A DNA stretch of 64,000 bases, taken from Aphis gossypii. Taxonomy: Eukaryota; Arthropoda; Insecta; Hemiptera; Aphididae. A model generated the notes under the pieces. That model was not told where the DNA came from. It worked only from the letters and a program-made list of their open reading frames with translations, and did not search any database. Position numbers and translations under genes: made by a program. Shown in pieces: positions 24,956 through 35,407 of the stretch (position 1 is the stretch's first letter; each line of letters begins with the position of its first letter). The DNA is taken from positions 56,458,351 to 56,522,350 of the forward strand of contig NC_065533.1 in assembly GCF_020184175.1 (NCBI RefSeq), given 5' to 3'.

Positions 24956-26890
24956 TTAAAAATACATGGTTCATCAAGTTATAGAACAAAACGTAGTCGA
25001 ATTACTGATGAGTTACTAGCTTTAGTAAGTTCTTCGGAAAGTTCTGATGATGACAATGATGGTGGTACACTAAATATAATAACCAATACTTTAACAAATA
25101 ATATTCAAGAACCACTTGTAATACCTGCCTTGGAGAAAAATATTTTGAAAGACATTGGATCAACACAATCCACACATAATAATTTTTTTGAAAACAAAGA
25201 TTATAATCTACAAGAAATTGTTAATGAAAGTCTTAGGAACTGGGCTACTAATTTCAATATTCCACAAAATGTTCTTAATACTCTTCTAAAAATGCTTAAA
25301 TATGATGCTGGTCTTTCATTTTTACCTAGAGATTCTCGCTCTTTACTTAAGTGTAAATCTACAAAAATAACAAACTTAAGAAATGTAGAACCAAAAAGTT
25401 TTTACTATCATTTTAGTTTAAGTGCTGGAATTAATAAATGCTCATCCATTTTTGCTTTGCCCGATATTATTAAAATAGCAGTGGAAGTTGACGGATTGCC
25501 TTTATCCAAGAGTAGTTCAAGCCAATTTTGGCGCATATTGGCTTATGTAGTTCCCAATCATCAACATGTTTTTCCTATTGGGATATATTATGGTCACGAA
25601 AAACCTCAGTGCAGCGATGACTACTTAAAAGACTTTATTTCAGAAGCTATTTTTCTTTCTTTAAATGGTATAACTGTTAATAATATCAAAAAAAAAAAAA
25701 AAAAATTAATTGATGTGATATGTTGTGATGCACCAGCTAAAGCATTTCTTTTAAAAATAAAAGGACATTCAGGATTCTTTCTTGTACGCGTTGTACAATT
25801 AAAGGTGAGTATCGGCAACTCTGTGTTTGTTTTCCTTATTTAGAAAATGGTAGCACTAGTAGAACACATGATGATTATATATCGATGAAGCATGAAGAGC
25901 ATCATTCGTCCTTTACAACCTCCAATATTCGTTCAATTTCAAATGTAAATGCAGTCAAACCATTTTCAGTGGATTATATGCATTTAGTGTGTTTAGGTGT
26001 TATGCGTAAACTAATTCATTTATGGATGGGTAATACTAAAGGACCAGTGAATACATGTTTATCTAGCTGGAAATGAAATCAAATAAGTAGTGCACTTAAT
26101 AATATTAGAAAAAAAAATATAACAAAAGATTTCTCCCGTAAGCCATAAGGTCTTGTAGAAATTAGCCGTTGGAAAGCTACCGAGCTTAGGCAGTTTTTAT
26201 TATACACTGGCATAATTATTGTTCTGAAAAATAAACTATCTGATGATTGTTATCAACATTTTTTAACACTTTCAATTAGTATGAGGATTCTTTTAAGCCC
26301 CAATCTTAAAAAAGTTGCCCAGAAGTTACTGAATTACTTTGTCAAAACATTTGAGCAATTATATGGGTCCCACTTCATTTCTCACAACGTACATGGGTTA
26401 TTACGTTTGACTGAAGACTATAAAAGATAAGGACCTCTTGACAATTGCAGTACTTTTTTCTTTGAGGACTACATGAAGAATCTTAAATAAATGTTACGTA
26501 AACATGACAAACCACTACAACAAGTTGTGAAAAGGTATGAAAAACAATCTTATTGTAATAACAAGGAAGATTTTACCAAAGACAAATTTGTCTTGACATC
26601 ATTAAATCCTGACTGTTATGTTTTAACTGAACAAGGTGATGTGGTGAAAATTGATTCAATCATTAAATCAAACGAAAAAGACATTGACATTATTCCTGAA
26701 TGAACGTAGGTATATGACAAAAGACAACTTCTTCGAATCTCCATTACATTCATCAAAAGTTGATATCTTTGTATTTAAGAATCTTTCAGAACAAAAAAGA
26801 GATTGGAAAAAATTTGGTATAAAATGTAAATTATTATTCTTAGAATTTGGAAACCAACAAATTGCTATGTCTATTCTGCATAGTTATTAG
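24956..26890 (+). pseudogene. CACTA (EnSpm)-type transposase
   Basis: The exon opens after a splice acceptor (TTTTCAG, ending 24955) and is open in frame to 25843, with an acidic/Ser N-terminal part (LVSSSESSDDDND). Then come VEVDGLPLSKSSSSQFWRIL, FPIGIYYGHEKP and VICCDAPAKAFLL. After a frameshift near 25780 the homology goes on: SVDYMHLVCLGVMRKLIHLW, RWKATELRQFLLYTGIIVLK, SMRILLSPNLKKVAQKLLNY and LYGSHFISHNVHGL, then the 26491-26890 segments (LRKHDKPLQQVVKRYE, FFESPLHSSKVDIFV). This order is typical of insect CACTA-like transposases, nuclear enzymes that cut and paste their element. In-frame stops near 26074, 26147, 26428 and 26488 and at least two frameshifts make it non-functional. TTG at 25130 is not a start; the true start lies in an upstream exon. 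Confidence 0.8.
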
Positions 26891-27060
26891 TATTATTGGT
26901 TTTATTATTATTATTATTATATTATTATTATTTTTTTTTTTTTTTATTTGTTGTATTATATTTCTATAATAATGTTGTATGATTGAGGTAGAAAATAATT
27001 AAAAACAAAAATAAAACTCCTATCTATTATAAAAGAGGACTTTAAAATATTAAAATTTAA
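26891..27060. other. intergenic TTA/T-rich stretch
   Basis: A (TTA)n and poly-T run (about 26900-26946) separates the transposase remnant from the next gene. Nothing else seen. Confidence 0.7.
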
Positions 27061-27064
27061 TAGC

Positions 27065-28758
27065 ATGTGGAGAGTTGTCAATTTCGAAGAAGATAATACA
27101 GTTGATGTTGTACCAGACTTCTGGTTTAAAAATGGCTACTGTGAATGGCCTAATAAAACCAACAGAATGGATGCCAAAACATCAATTAAACGACGCATGA
27201 AACCAGATGAGATACATTTTACAAGATTCAAAGCACGGTCCTTATTAACTAATATTGGTAAATACTAAATTTCAATATTTAATATGCTTTATAAAAATTA
27301 ATAAAATAACAATTATAGAATACAATATAATTTTTATTTTTATGATAATCATATAAATAACCTGACTAATTTTTACAGCTACTTTTCAAGAACCCGAAAG
27401 CAAAGCAATGAAAGCACAAGTGACATCTGAATTTTCGTCTAATGAAGATGAAATTAACATCGCTACAAGAAAACGAAAAATAATCGAAAATGATAAATCC
27501 TTAAAAACCAACTCTGTTATATCACAATTAGCCAAACCTCCTACATATTTTGAAGAATCTGAACCAGATTAGTGTTCAAGTTTACCATTTTATGTTTTAT
27601 GTTCATGGATACTGATATAATATCTTTATTAATGTATAAACATCATTATGTAATATATTATAATACATTTTAAGGAATCTGTGATTTTTAATATATTTTC
27701 AATTTTGTTTTAGAGTCAACAGCAGATGACTCTGATGAAGATACTACTTATACACCGGCTAATTCATTTGATTCATTATTTTGTGTTTCCAATGAAATGG
27801 GATCAATTGAAAGTAAAGCAGGATCTACTGTAGATCTACCTGCTGCTAGTGCTACAAAGATGACCGTTGATAATTGTAAATCTTCTGGTTCGGGGAAAAA
27901 AAATTACCATGCAACACCTGACAACCAAAAAGTTGCAATTAATAAAAAAGTGCCTTGACATGACTTATTTATTTCACCATCAACAGCTGCAGAAAACGAT
28001 ACCAATAATCAATGTATGTTTTATCATTATTACTAATTTTTATATTGTTAAATTAGTTATGTACCTACTATAGTTGTTTAAACTTACTTCAGTTTTTAAA
28101 AAATTTGTAAAAAGATCTCTCACAACTCTAAAATATGATGTTGAAAATGTACACAGACATATTGATGGTTTTAGAAACTCTACTGGAAAAAATTCATGAT
28201 AAAGTTTCGGAACAGTCAAATAATTTTTTTATAACAATTGAAGAAGAAATTCTTGTTGTTAATAATGATAATGATCTTATGATATTAGAAAATAAATTGA
28301 CAAATGATTCATTATACAGATCTATAGTGGTATAAATTTCAAAATTTAAAACATTTATATAAAATATACAATACATTAGAATATTATAAAATATAATATA
28401 TGTATTATATAGTACTGTCAAGTATATTACCTACATATTTTATTTAAATATATCATGTGTTAAAATAATTATAAATTAATCGAACAGTTGTTATAGTACA
28501 TTTATTACATTTATACAGTTACATGATTACAAACAATATTTATGTTTAAATACCATGTAATAACCATTACAAACATAATATTGTGATGAACTTTTGTAGA
28601 TCAAAACTTTATATCGCTTTTCAAGCAATCCTTTGACAGAAACAATCCGAAAGATAATGCAAAAAATGTTCAGTGACAAATTTCTTATGAAATTCTCATA
28701 CATTGGTTTTAAAGGGAAAAGTCCATTTTCAATGTTACAATGTTCTGGTGTCATATTT
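27065..28758 (+). pseudogene. DUF4806-type accessory gene of a DNA transposon, multi-exon, decayed
   Basis: Exon 1 (ATG 27065 to about 27255, donor ATTG|GTAAAT) encodes MWRVVNFEEDNTVDVVPDFW and then EWPNK, the N-terminal strand pattern that precedes DUF4806 in insect transposon proteins. Exon 2 begins after TTTTTACAG (27379) and is acidic/charged. Exon 3 begins after GTTTTAG (27713) with ADDSDEDTTYTPANS. The DUF4806-like part begins after ACTTCAG (28091), with KKFVKRSLTTLKYDVENVHR, and then, one frame over, VLETLLEKIHDKV and DNDLMILENKL. A last exon (28598-28758) lies between TTTTGTAG and a perfect GTAAGT donor and gives LTETIRKIMQKMFSDKFLMK and FSYIGFKGKSPF, matching the domain's end. A frameshift near 28160 breaks it. 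It follows the CACTA-type transposase on the same strand and may be its second gene. Function unknown. Confidence 0.6.
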
Positions 28759-29007
28759 GGTAAGTAAAAAAAAAAATTATATTTGTAGTATAAATAATGA
28801 ACTATTCTACATATATCATGAATACTATATTAAGTAATATTTTAAATTGTTATCATAATATATATTATATATACATTACATCTTATGGTCTTAATTCCAT
28901 AACATTGATATGCATAATATTGGATCATGTGTATTCATCAGTTCATTTGATTTGTATAGTTTGAAAACTTAATAAAACAATTCTTTAAACTAAGTTTATA
29001 CTGCCAT
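28759..29007. other. AT-rich non-coding
   Basis: Likely the intron or 3' flank after the last DUF4806 exon. No next exon recognised before the duplicated block begins at about 29008. Confidence 0.5.
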
Positions 29008-30754
29008 TTGTATGCCATTCAATCAGAATTTCCATACTTAGTATTGTAAAAAAAAAAAACGCGTTTAAATATATTGATTTTCCATGGAGGTATTTAGAAT
29101 GATACGGGACTTATGGGACAAACTGTATGTATAAAGACAAAACAACGAACGTCTATTGCCGTTTCACAATTTAAGTATATGTATAAGGTGTGGAGGTATA
29201 ATCATACCTAACAGAATAATATACAATAAACATATAATAATAATAATATTAATAAGTGACACAAGCTGGTGTCGACCATGCACAAGAAATTGTAAAAAAA
29301 ATCAACAAAACTTATCTTACCTGGTGGTGAAGAGCTGATAGGAGTGAAAAGCGACGCTTGCTGCGGTTACCTACAACGCTGCAACCAACTGTCTGAATAT
29401 AATATGGACGGCGTCTCAGAGAGAATTAGGTGGCACAAACGTGTCACGACCTGGCTCACGAACGAAGACGTAAAGCTGTCTATCACAACGATACGGACAG
29501 CGAAAACGCGAGGAGGAGGAAAAAACGCGGTCGGACTACAAACACGTCGAACACAAAAAAAAAACCACGAGGTTATAGGAGCGTAAGAATCGGCCGACCG
29601 ATAACACGACACGTATGCCAAAAGACTGGTTGGCATAGCGTTATCGTTCGCATTAATCTGCGTCGGGGGCGCTACATGCGCGACGACGGTAGGACGGAGG
29701 AACGGGGGGTCGAAACACGTGGACACTCGACAAACGTAGGGACGTTTACAAAAATGGCGTCCAAACATAGTGGCCCAGTGGAATGCGCAGTGAACACTTA
29801 CCTACAACAAATATAATCGATTCATTTTTATATCAAAAAAAAAACTTATAGCTAAATAAAAATTATGCAGTTAAAGATCTCAACCTGTTCGTTAAATAAA
29901 AATATATAAAAAAAATGTACAACAGGGTGAGAATACAGAGCGTGAGTATTATAGGTATTAGCAGGGCCTAGACCTCGGCCGCCATTTCTTTGGAGGACAA
30001 ATTGCTATCACAGCTGTTAACAACATTCCAAGACGCTGTTTTGCTCTCTGATAACAATTCTCGAGTAGTTTTACTATTTCATGTAATATTAAGTTTTAAT
30101 CTTTTTTTTATTTTAGATCATACATAGGATTTACTATCTATTGGATTAATCCAAAAATGCTTGAATGATTTTCGAAGGGACTTGCTTGTAGACTTATGGT
30201 AGGAAGGAAGACACACATACGATAACATTGCTGAATCAATAGACAAAGTAATCAACGAATTTAAAATCCAGAATAAAACAACATTAATAGTCACTGACAA
30301 TGCAGCAAATTTTGTCAAAAGTTTTAGGTAATTATCCTTTTTTATTAATAATTACCTACTGATTAAACTTCATTTTGAGCTCAACAAAAAATCTAACAAT
30401 CGTTAATTCATACTTAAGTTTATAAATCATTTAAAAATATTGCATATTTTTATTCATGCTAGTGTATCTAACTCATTTATAGGTATTGAAATTGTTAGAA
30501 ATAATTTTTTACCCATAGTATTTAATTATTTTTTCAATAATAAATACTATGCTATGTGTACAATAATACTTATATAGTTCTATCTTCTATAAATTTACAA
30601 TAAGTATTTAAAAATAATATTCAAGTATTTTTTCTTTTTAATATTTTAGTATTTCTATTTCTATAAGATAGTTTTTCTTTTAATTCAAAATAATAGTAGG
30701 TATATAAATTATATTATTTATAATTGAACTTATATAATTAAATCTTAAATGTAT
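29008..30754 (+). repeat. duplicated hAT 5' block, copy 1 (first part)
   Basis: From TGTATGCCATTCAATCAG at 29008 the sequence matches 37622 onward almost base for base, through a GC-rich leader, a short frame beginning MASKHSGPVECAVNTYLQQI (29755-29814) and the first hAT transposase exon, up to 30754. There an ISL2EU transposon interrupts it; the block resumes at 34886 and ends near 35407. Compared with copy 2 it lacks about 265 bp after GAGAGAATTA (29427). The related piece at 18850-18985 keeps the start of that stretch, so copy 1 probably suffered the deletion. MASKHSGPV resembles the start of hAT transposases of the BED type. Confidence 0.85.
29430..29816 (+). other. 128-codon open frame in the hAT leader
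   Basis: The frame from about 29430 to 29816 is Arg/Lys-rich (ARRRKKRGRTT, KKKPRGYRSVRIGRP) and ends in-frame with MASKHSGPVECAVNTYLQQI. The duplicate at 38307-38693 is also 128 codons long, but its middle reads in another frame because of a deletion and a compensating insertion. That pattern argues against selection on the middle part. It may be leader or promoter DNA that happens to be open; the final 20 codons are probably the true hAT N-terminus. Confidence 0.3.
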
Positions 30755-30820
30755 AGACACTGTGCATTTGACTGAACACAGCGCAGTGTAGTGGACAATG
30801 ACCGAACTTGTGAGGGGATA
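30755..30820. repeat. left terminal inverted repeat of the ISL2EU element
   Basis: About 66 bp is imperfectly inverted relative to 34822-34883. Conserved blocks are AGAC-C-GTGCAT at the tip, GCGC, GTGGACAATGA (GCGGACATTGA in the partner) and TGAGGGGATA at the inner edge (30811-30820). Confidence 0.85.
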
Positions 30821-31113
30821 GTGAAAACACAATATTATGTTCAAATGTTCATTACCAAAATAGAAAAATGACTAATGTAGTCATGTTTTATATTATTCCC
30901 TTGTCCTGTCTATATGGGTTGATGGTCAATAATATAATTTATTATCACAAATTAATTATCTTGCTTATGTATCTATATAAAACCATGATAATATATATAT
31001 ATATATATATATTTATTATTTAAACATTCATTTTCTCATGCATTTTATACTATAAAACTATAAAATGAATGAATGTGGTGCTGATATTGTACTTAAATGT
31101 GGTTTTTAATCAG

Positions 31114-32582
31114 TAAATTTTAAAACAGTATTTTCAAATAATAAAGGTGAAAATTTAGCTAAAAGTGGTCATGTTATAAATGTAACAGAAGTCATCGCTT
31201 CATATAATGGTTACTCAATGGTAACAGCAAATGTAATTAGACAGGCTTCTGTATCAATGCAACCATGGAAAGTCAAACTAGAAGTATGTTTGATTATAAG
31301 TGTACTATTATTGTATTACTAAAGAGTACTAGGTAATTATTTATTTCAAACTTCAATTATTTTTTTGTATTTGTTTAGTTGGATAACTTAAGGACAGTGA
31401 AGACATGTCTATGTGATTGCCCAGCTGGTATAAGTGAAAAATGTAAGCATATAGCTGCTCTTGTATATTATATAAATAATGAAGAAGCTTTATCAAAGAC
31501 AGATTTGCCTCAACAATGGGGCAAACCTTCTAAAGCTGGCGAAGATAAGTACAAGAAAGGTAAAAAAATATCAGATCTATTTCCCAGTAAAAAAAATATA
31601 CAATTTCAAGAACCACTTATTAACCACAATACTTTTGTAGATCAATATGAAATATTGGCTATACCTTGTGGTTTAAGTAAACTAATTAAAATAGAAATTA
31701 GATCTGAAGCAGATAGAGAGTGCAAAAAATGTTTGGAATATATTGTAACAAAGCTTGAACTTGAGGAAACTGAAACTAAAAAAAATGTTATTGTGAATAA
31801 TATCTTTCAAAATCAGTTGCAAAAAGAAAACAATATTTGTAATATTTGTTTTCCATTAAACAAAAATGAACATACATTTTTTTTTAGCAAAGTGAAAGTA
31901 ACAAATGATGAAAAAAATTTTTAATGCAACTATAGATCAGTCAAAGAGTGTTGATTGGATGAAAGAAAGATCAATACGAATTTCTGCAACCAAGGCTCAC
32001 AAAATAAAAACTTGTAAATGTATTTCTGACGAAAATCTTGTTAAACTTGCTAATATAATGTCTATTGATACAAACTTAATTGGTAAAGCAGCGATAAATA
32101 CAGCTTATGGACTTCGTACTGAAGGTGTTGCGATTGAAGCATATAATAAAATGTTTAAAGTAAAAACTGTAAGAGCTGGACTAACTATACACTCTAAGTA
32201 TCCATGGTTATGTGCATCACCAGATGCATTAGTCTTGTCACAGAATGGGAATATAAATAAAATTCTTGAAATTAAATGTCCTATTTCTTGTAGAAATAAG
32301 CTCATTTTTGATGAAGATAGTAAAAAATGTAATTTAAGTTATCTAAAATATGAAAATGATGAGATAGTACTAAAATCATCTCATCAGTACTACACTCAAT
32401 GCCAGATTATAATGTTTGTTACAGGCCTTGATAAGTGTGACTTATTTATTTATAATTCTATCAAACCATTACTAATATGTTTAGAAAAAGATGAGCTTTT
32501 TTTGAAAAAGGTAATTTTAAAATTAGAGTATTTTTATTTCAACTATTTCTTACCAAATATCATTTTAAGTTCAAACAAATAA
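31114..32582 (+). CDS. SWIM zinc finger and YqaJ-type nuclease of the ISL2EU element (one frameshift)
   Basis: An upstream exon (about 31114-31283, donor GAA|GTATGT) encodes VIASYNGYSMVTANVIRQAS. Splicing to 31379 (acceptor TTGTTTAG) continues into a SWIM finger, CLCDCPAGISEKCKHIAAL (CxC...CxH), a likely nucleic-acid or protein contact. The second frame (31905-32582, 225 residues) holds a YqaJ/lambda-exonuclease-like domain: the conserved LRTEGVAIEAY helix (E73 and E78), SPDALV (D107), LEIKCP (E122, K124) and HQYYTQCQ (Q161-Q167), the metal-binding and catalytic set. The two frames meet in an A7/T5 run (about 31911-31921), where a 1-bp indel breaks the frame. It could be a real mutation, a sequencing error or a slippery site. 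Its role in transposition is not established; the gene lies tail-to-tail with the transposase. Confidence 0.82.
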
Positions 32583-32716
32583 TTTTAAGACTTATATTTA
32601 TATTTTATAATATTTATTTTGTAATCATAATGTAACAATACTTTATTATAATGTGTAAATATTAATTATATTTAAGTAGAATATACAATATAATATATTA
32701 GAGTACCTACAGAAAA

Positions 32717-34656
32717 TCAGTTTTTTATAAGTGGAGGTTGTAAATTTGTTAACACACAACAAATATGGACAATGTTGTCAATGTAAGATAAAAGTTCAAT
32801 TGGTATTTTTTTTAAAATACCATAAGTTTTCAATCTTGCAAAAAACCTTTCTATATGTATTCTTATGCTGGCAATACTATATGTTTCAAGAACTTCCTGT
32901 TCAGTTAATGTACCATTGTGTAAAATGGGTGGCATCACTAAGATAGTATTATTATTTTCACAATTAGTTTTTATACCAGGAAACCCTTTATCTGCCAAAA
33001 TTTGATCACCTGGTTCTAATTTTCTCATAAATCCACTATCATTTGTAATGAAAGAGTCACTCGATCTTCCACCATAACATTTGGAAATAAATGATACAGA
33101 ACCACTTGGGGTTATTGCAGCTAAGAATTTAATTGTGTAACACCCTTTGTAGTGGGAGTACATATAAACTCTCTGTTCTACAGTTGGTGGTTGTTCCACT
33201 TTTATTTCAGTACAATCAATTATACAACGGGTATTAGGATAATGTTTTTTAAATGATTCTGGAAGTGTTTCGGTTATTGTGTGTTTGCTGGGCCAAAATA
33301 TTAAATTTTTAGTTTTGAAACATAATATGTCAAGAATGTTAAAAAAAGTTCTACTAACTGTAGTGCGATGAACATTAAAAAAGACACTTAAAGCAGAAAA
33401 AGATAAATCCAATTTAATTTTCATTAAAAATATTAGTAGTCTATTCTTTTTAATGATAACATTGGTACGAGTTTCAGGAAGTAAAGAGAGTAAAAAATCA
33501 AATACTTTAAAAGAGGTTCCAGTTAAATCTTTAAGGGATGTTTCGTTTTTAACAGAATCAAATCCATGGAATTTGTCACAGTCCAAACCTGAAGGACAAA
33601 AATTATTAGTATTTGAGTCAGGTCCACAAGACTTGTCCAATGAAAATTTCAAATTATTATCATAAAACCCAGTAGATGAAGTTATTTGAGTACCAACCGA
33701 ATCACCTTCAAAAGAACATGCAAATACAAATGAATTATTTGGAATACATTCAAAATTAACTTGAGTACTAGAATCACACATTGATTTACAATTATTTTCC
33801 CCTTCATTAGTTTCTATTATAAATGTTGTACTTAAATTATAATTGGGATTGTTAGTAGACTGCTTAATGGTTTTTTGTCTTTTTAAAAGACGAGAATATC
33901 TGGAATTTTGTTGGTCCATATTAACATTTCTTTTTTTGTAGACTTCTGGAAATATTGTAGGAATATATGAAGGACTTTGTGGATCCCTTGACCGTCCATT
34001 ACCAATGAAATGTGCACTGCATACAACACTATATTTATTGGGATACCATAATTTTCCATTTTTACTAAAAAAAATTGAATAATTACCTATGTATTAATCA
34101 CAAAAAAGAAACTTGGCATTTGTAGCATTACAAACATTATAAACCTTTTTGTACCATAAATTTGCTTAAATTAATATATAATATGATAATCTATAAGTAT
34201 ATTTTTATATAATAAATTTATTATTTATATAGGTATTTGGTATACCTATCATAAATATTATTATTATTATTATTGTCTCCATATAACTAGGTATTAGGAT
34301 TTGTGTAACTTATGATTGCCATTAAAATGATAACTTACAAGAAATAAATTACTTAATACAAAAAATAAATAAACTTAATAAATTAATTAATAGCAAATGA
34401 AATTGTAAAATGAATATGTATTGAATTCAATATAAATGGTAGATAACAAGGTTTATAGAGACTAATGTAGGAATTACTTACTCAAGTCGATTGATTGCTT
34501 ATACCATTTATTTTTAACATCTTGTTCATATAATCGATTTGGGAAATTATAAAACTTTATTAATTGGTCTGTATTTTTGTAGGTATAACTACATCCGACT
34601 ACACAACATATTTTGTTTGACTTGCTCTTATTCATCTTATTTTCAGAGAAGTACAA
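32717..34656 (-). CDS. THAP-DDE transposase of the ISL2EU element (intact, two exons)
   Basis: Exon 1 (34656-34478, minus) opens with KICCVVGCSYTYKN and NKWYKQSIDLS. Exon 2 begins after TTTTTTTTAG (about 34071), continues LWYPNKYSVVCSAHF and YIPTIFPEV, and runs without a stop to 32717. Joining at donor AA|GTAATT keeps the frame and completes a THAP C2CH finger (Cys pair, Trp, then CxxH and the TIFP end), which binds the transposon ends. From the Met at 33919 (400 residues) there is a charged linker, a helix-turn-helix (about 171-192, LSFSALSVFFNVHRTTVSR) and a DDE_Tnp_4-type core: D235 in CIIDCTEI, D310 in ILADKGF and E357 in IRIHIERFF. All three catalytic acids are present. This is the best-preserved gene in the window and could encode an active enzyme. 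The tentative exon 1 start is the ATG at 34656 or the next Met, a few codons downstream. Confidence 0.88.
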
Positions 34657-34821
34657 AATGCTTTATGTAAAATAACAAAAATAATAATACCGAGCACTGA
34701 TTACCGACAAAATAATGTTAGTTACGAAGGTAGTTAACTATAAAAAAATAAAAGTATAACATAGGTACTACGTACTTAGTAGTCATTAGTCACAGAATAA
34801 TCAAAATTTAAAATATTATTA

Positions 34822-34883
34822 TATCCCCTCATTAGTACTATCAATGTCCGCTGGGAGCGCTTTAACCTATATGCACGGCGTCT
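34822..34883. repeat. right terminal inverted repeat of the ISL2EU element
   Basis: Inverse partner of 30755-30820, ending GCACGGCGTCT at 34883, followed by AT at 34884-34885 and the resumed hAT intron (AGGTTGCC) at 34886. Confidence 0.85.
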
Positions 34884-34885
34884 AT

Positions 34886-35407
34886 AGGTTGCCAACATAG
34901 AATTTTAATACATTTGTATAATTAGATTTATAAAGTTTTAAAGTTTAATAATTTGTAGGTCATTTACACTTTATAATTTATATTTGAAGAATAAACAATT
35001 ATTAATATAGAAATTCAGCAACTTTTTATCGAATACTAAATATAGTTATACTAATTATACTTATAAATTATAAATAAAAACATTACTTTTTTTTTTAGTA
35101 AATTTAAGAAAAACAAAATATTTTTATTTTCTAGAGTATACGGGAATGATAATGATTCTGATGTAAATGAATGCATTGATACGAATATAACTGAGGAAAA
35201 TGAAGTCTCTATTGAAATCACAAATACTCTAGATGGTGAACCATCCAATGTTGATAATCTCTTAAGTATATCATTACCCCCTCACCAAAGGTGTGCAGCA
35301 CATACAATGAATTTAATTGCTTCAGTTGACATTAAAGATGCTGAAAAATACCTTGCGTATAGGACTATCTGTCAAAAAGTATTTAAAAAGTATCAATCAA
35401 TTTTTAA
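34886..35407 (+). repeat. duplicated hAT 5' block, copy 1 (second part)
   Basis: After the ISL2EU element the hAT intron resumes and matches 39632-40147 nearly exactly, including the exon 35135 onward. The match ends at about 35407, where copy 2 switches to unrelated sequence. Confidence 0.85.

Larger units (their letters stand above)
30755..34883. mobile_element. ISL2EU-type DNA transposon, nearly intact
   Basis: The element begins AGACACTGTGCAT and ends with the inverse of AGACGCCGTGCAT. It is flanked by the dinucleotide AT (30753-30754 and 34884-34885) within a TATA context. The duplicated hAT intron at 39621-39640 has the same flanks without the element (AAATGTATAGGTTGCC), which fixes the insertion to within the TATA repeat. 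It carries two divergent-function genes facing each other: a SWIM/YqaJ nuclease on plus and a THAP-DDE transposase on minus. To my knowledge this gene pair and a 2-bp AT target are the signature of the ISL2EU superfamily. The transposase is open throughout; the nuclease has one homopolymer frameshift. Confidence 0.87.

Noticed and set aside
25130..25132. TTG as the start codon of the CACTA transposase frame
   Set aside because: Eukaryotic start at TTG is not expected, and the same frame is open upstream to a splice acceptor at 24955.
28527..28754. Minus-strand 75-codon frame
   Set aside because: The plus strand holds a splice-bounded exon with a DUF4806-like sequence; the minus frame is its shadow.
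29367..29768. Minus-strand 133-codon frame in the hAT leader
   Set aside because: Opposite strand of a CG-rich leader; its counterpart in the second copy is broken into pieces.
30007..30020. TATCACAGCTGTTAAC as a miR-2-like seed
   Set aside because: Only the seed-like portion matches and no hairpin of the right form is evident; it is in a transposon leader.
30118..30318. Minus-strand 66-codon frame
   Set aside because: It is the shadow of the hAT exon 30117-30327 on the plus strand, which has the recognisable TYDNIAES and TDNAANF motifs.
35051..35248. Minus-strand frame, identical to one at 39798-39995
   Set aside because: Its identity only reflects the duplicated block; it overlaps the hAT exon at 35135-35488 on the plus strand.
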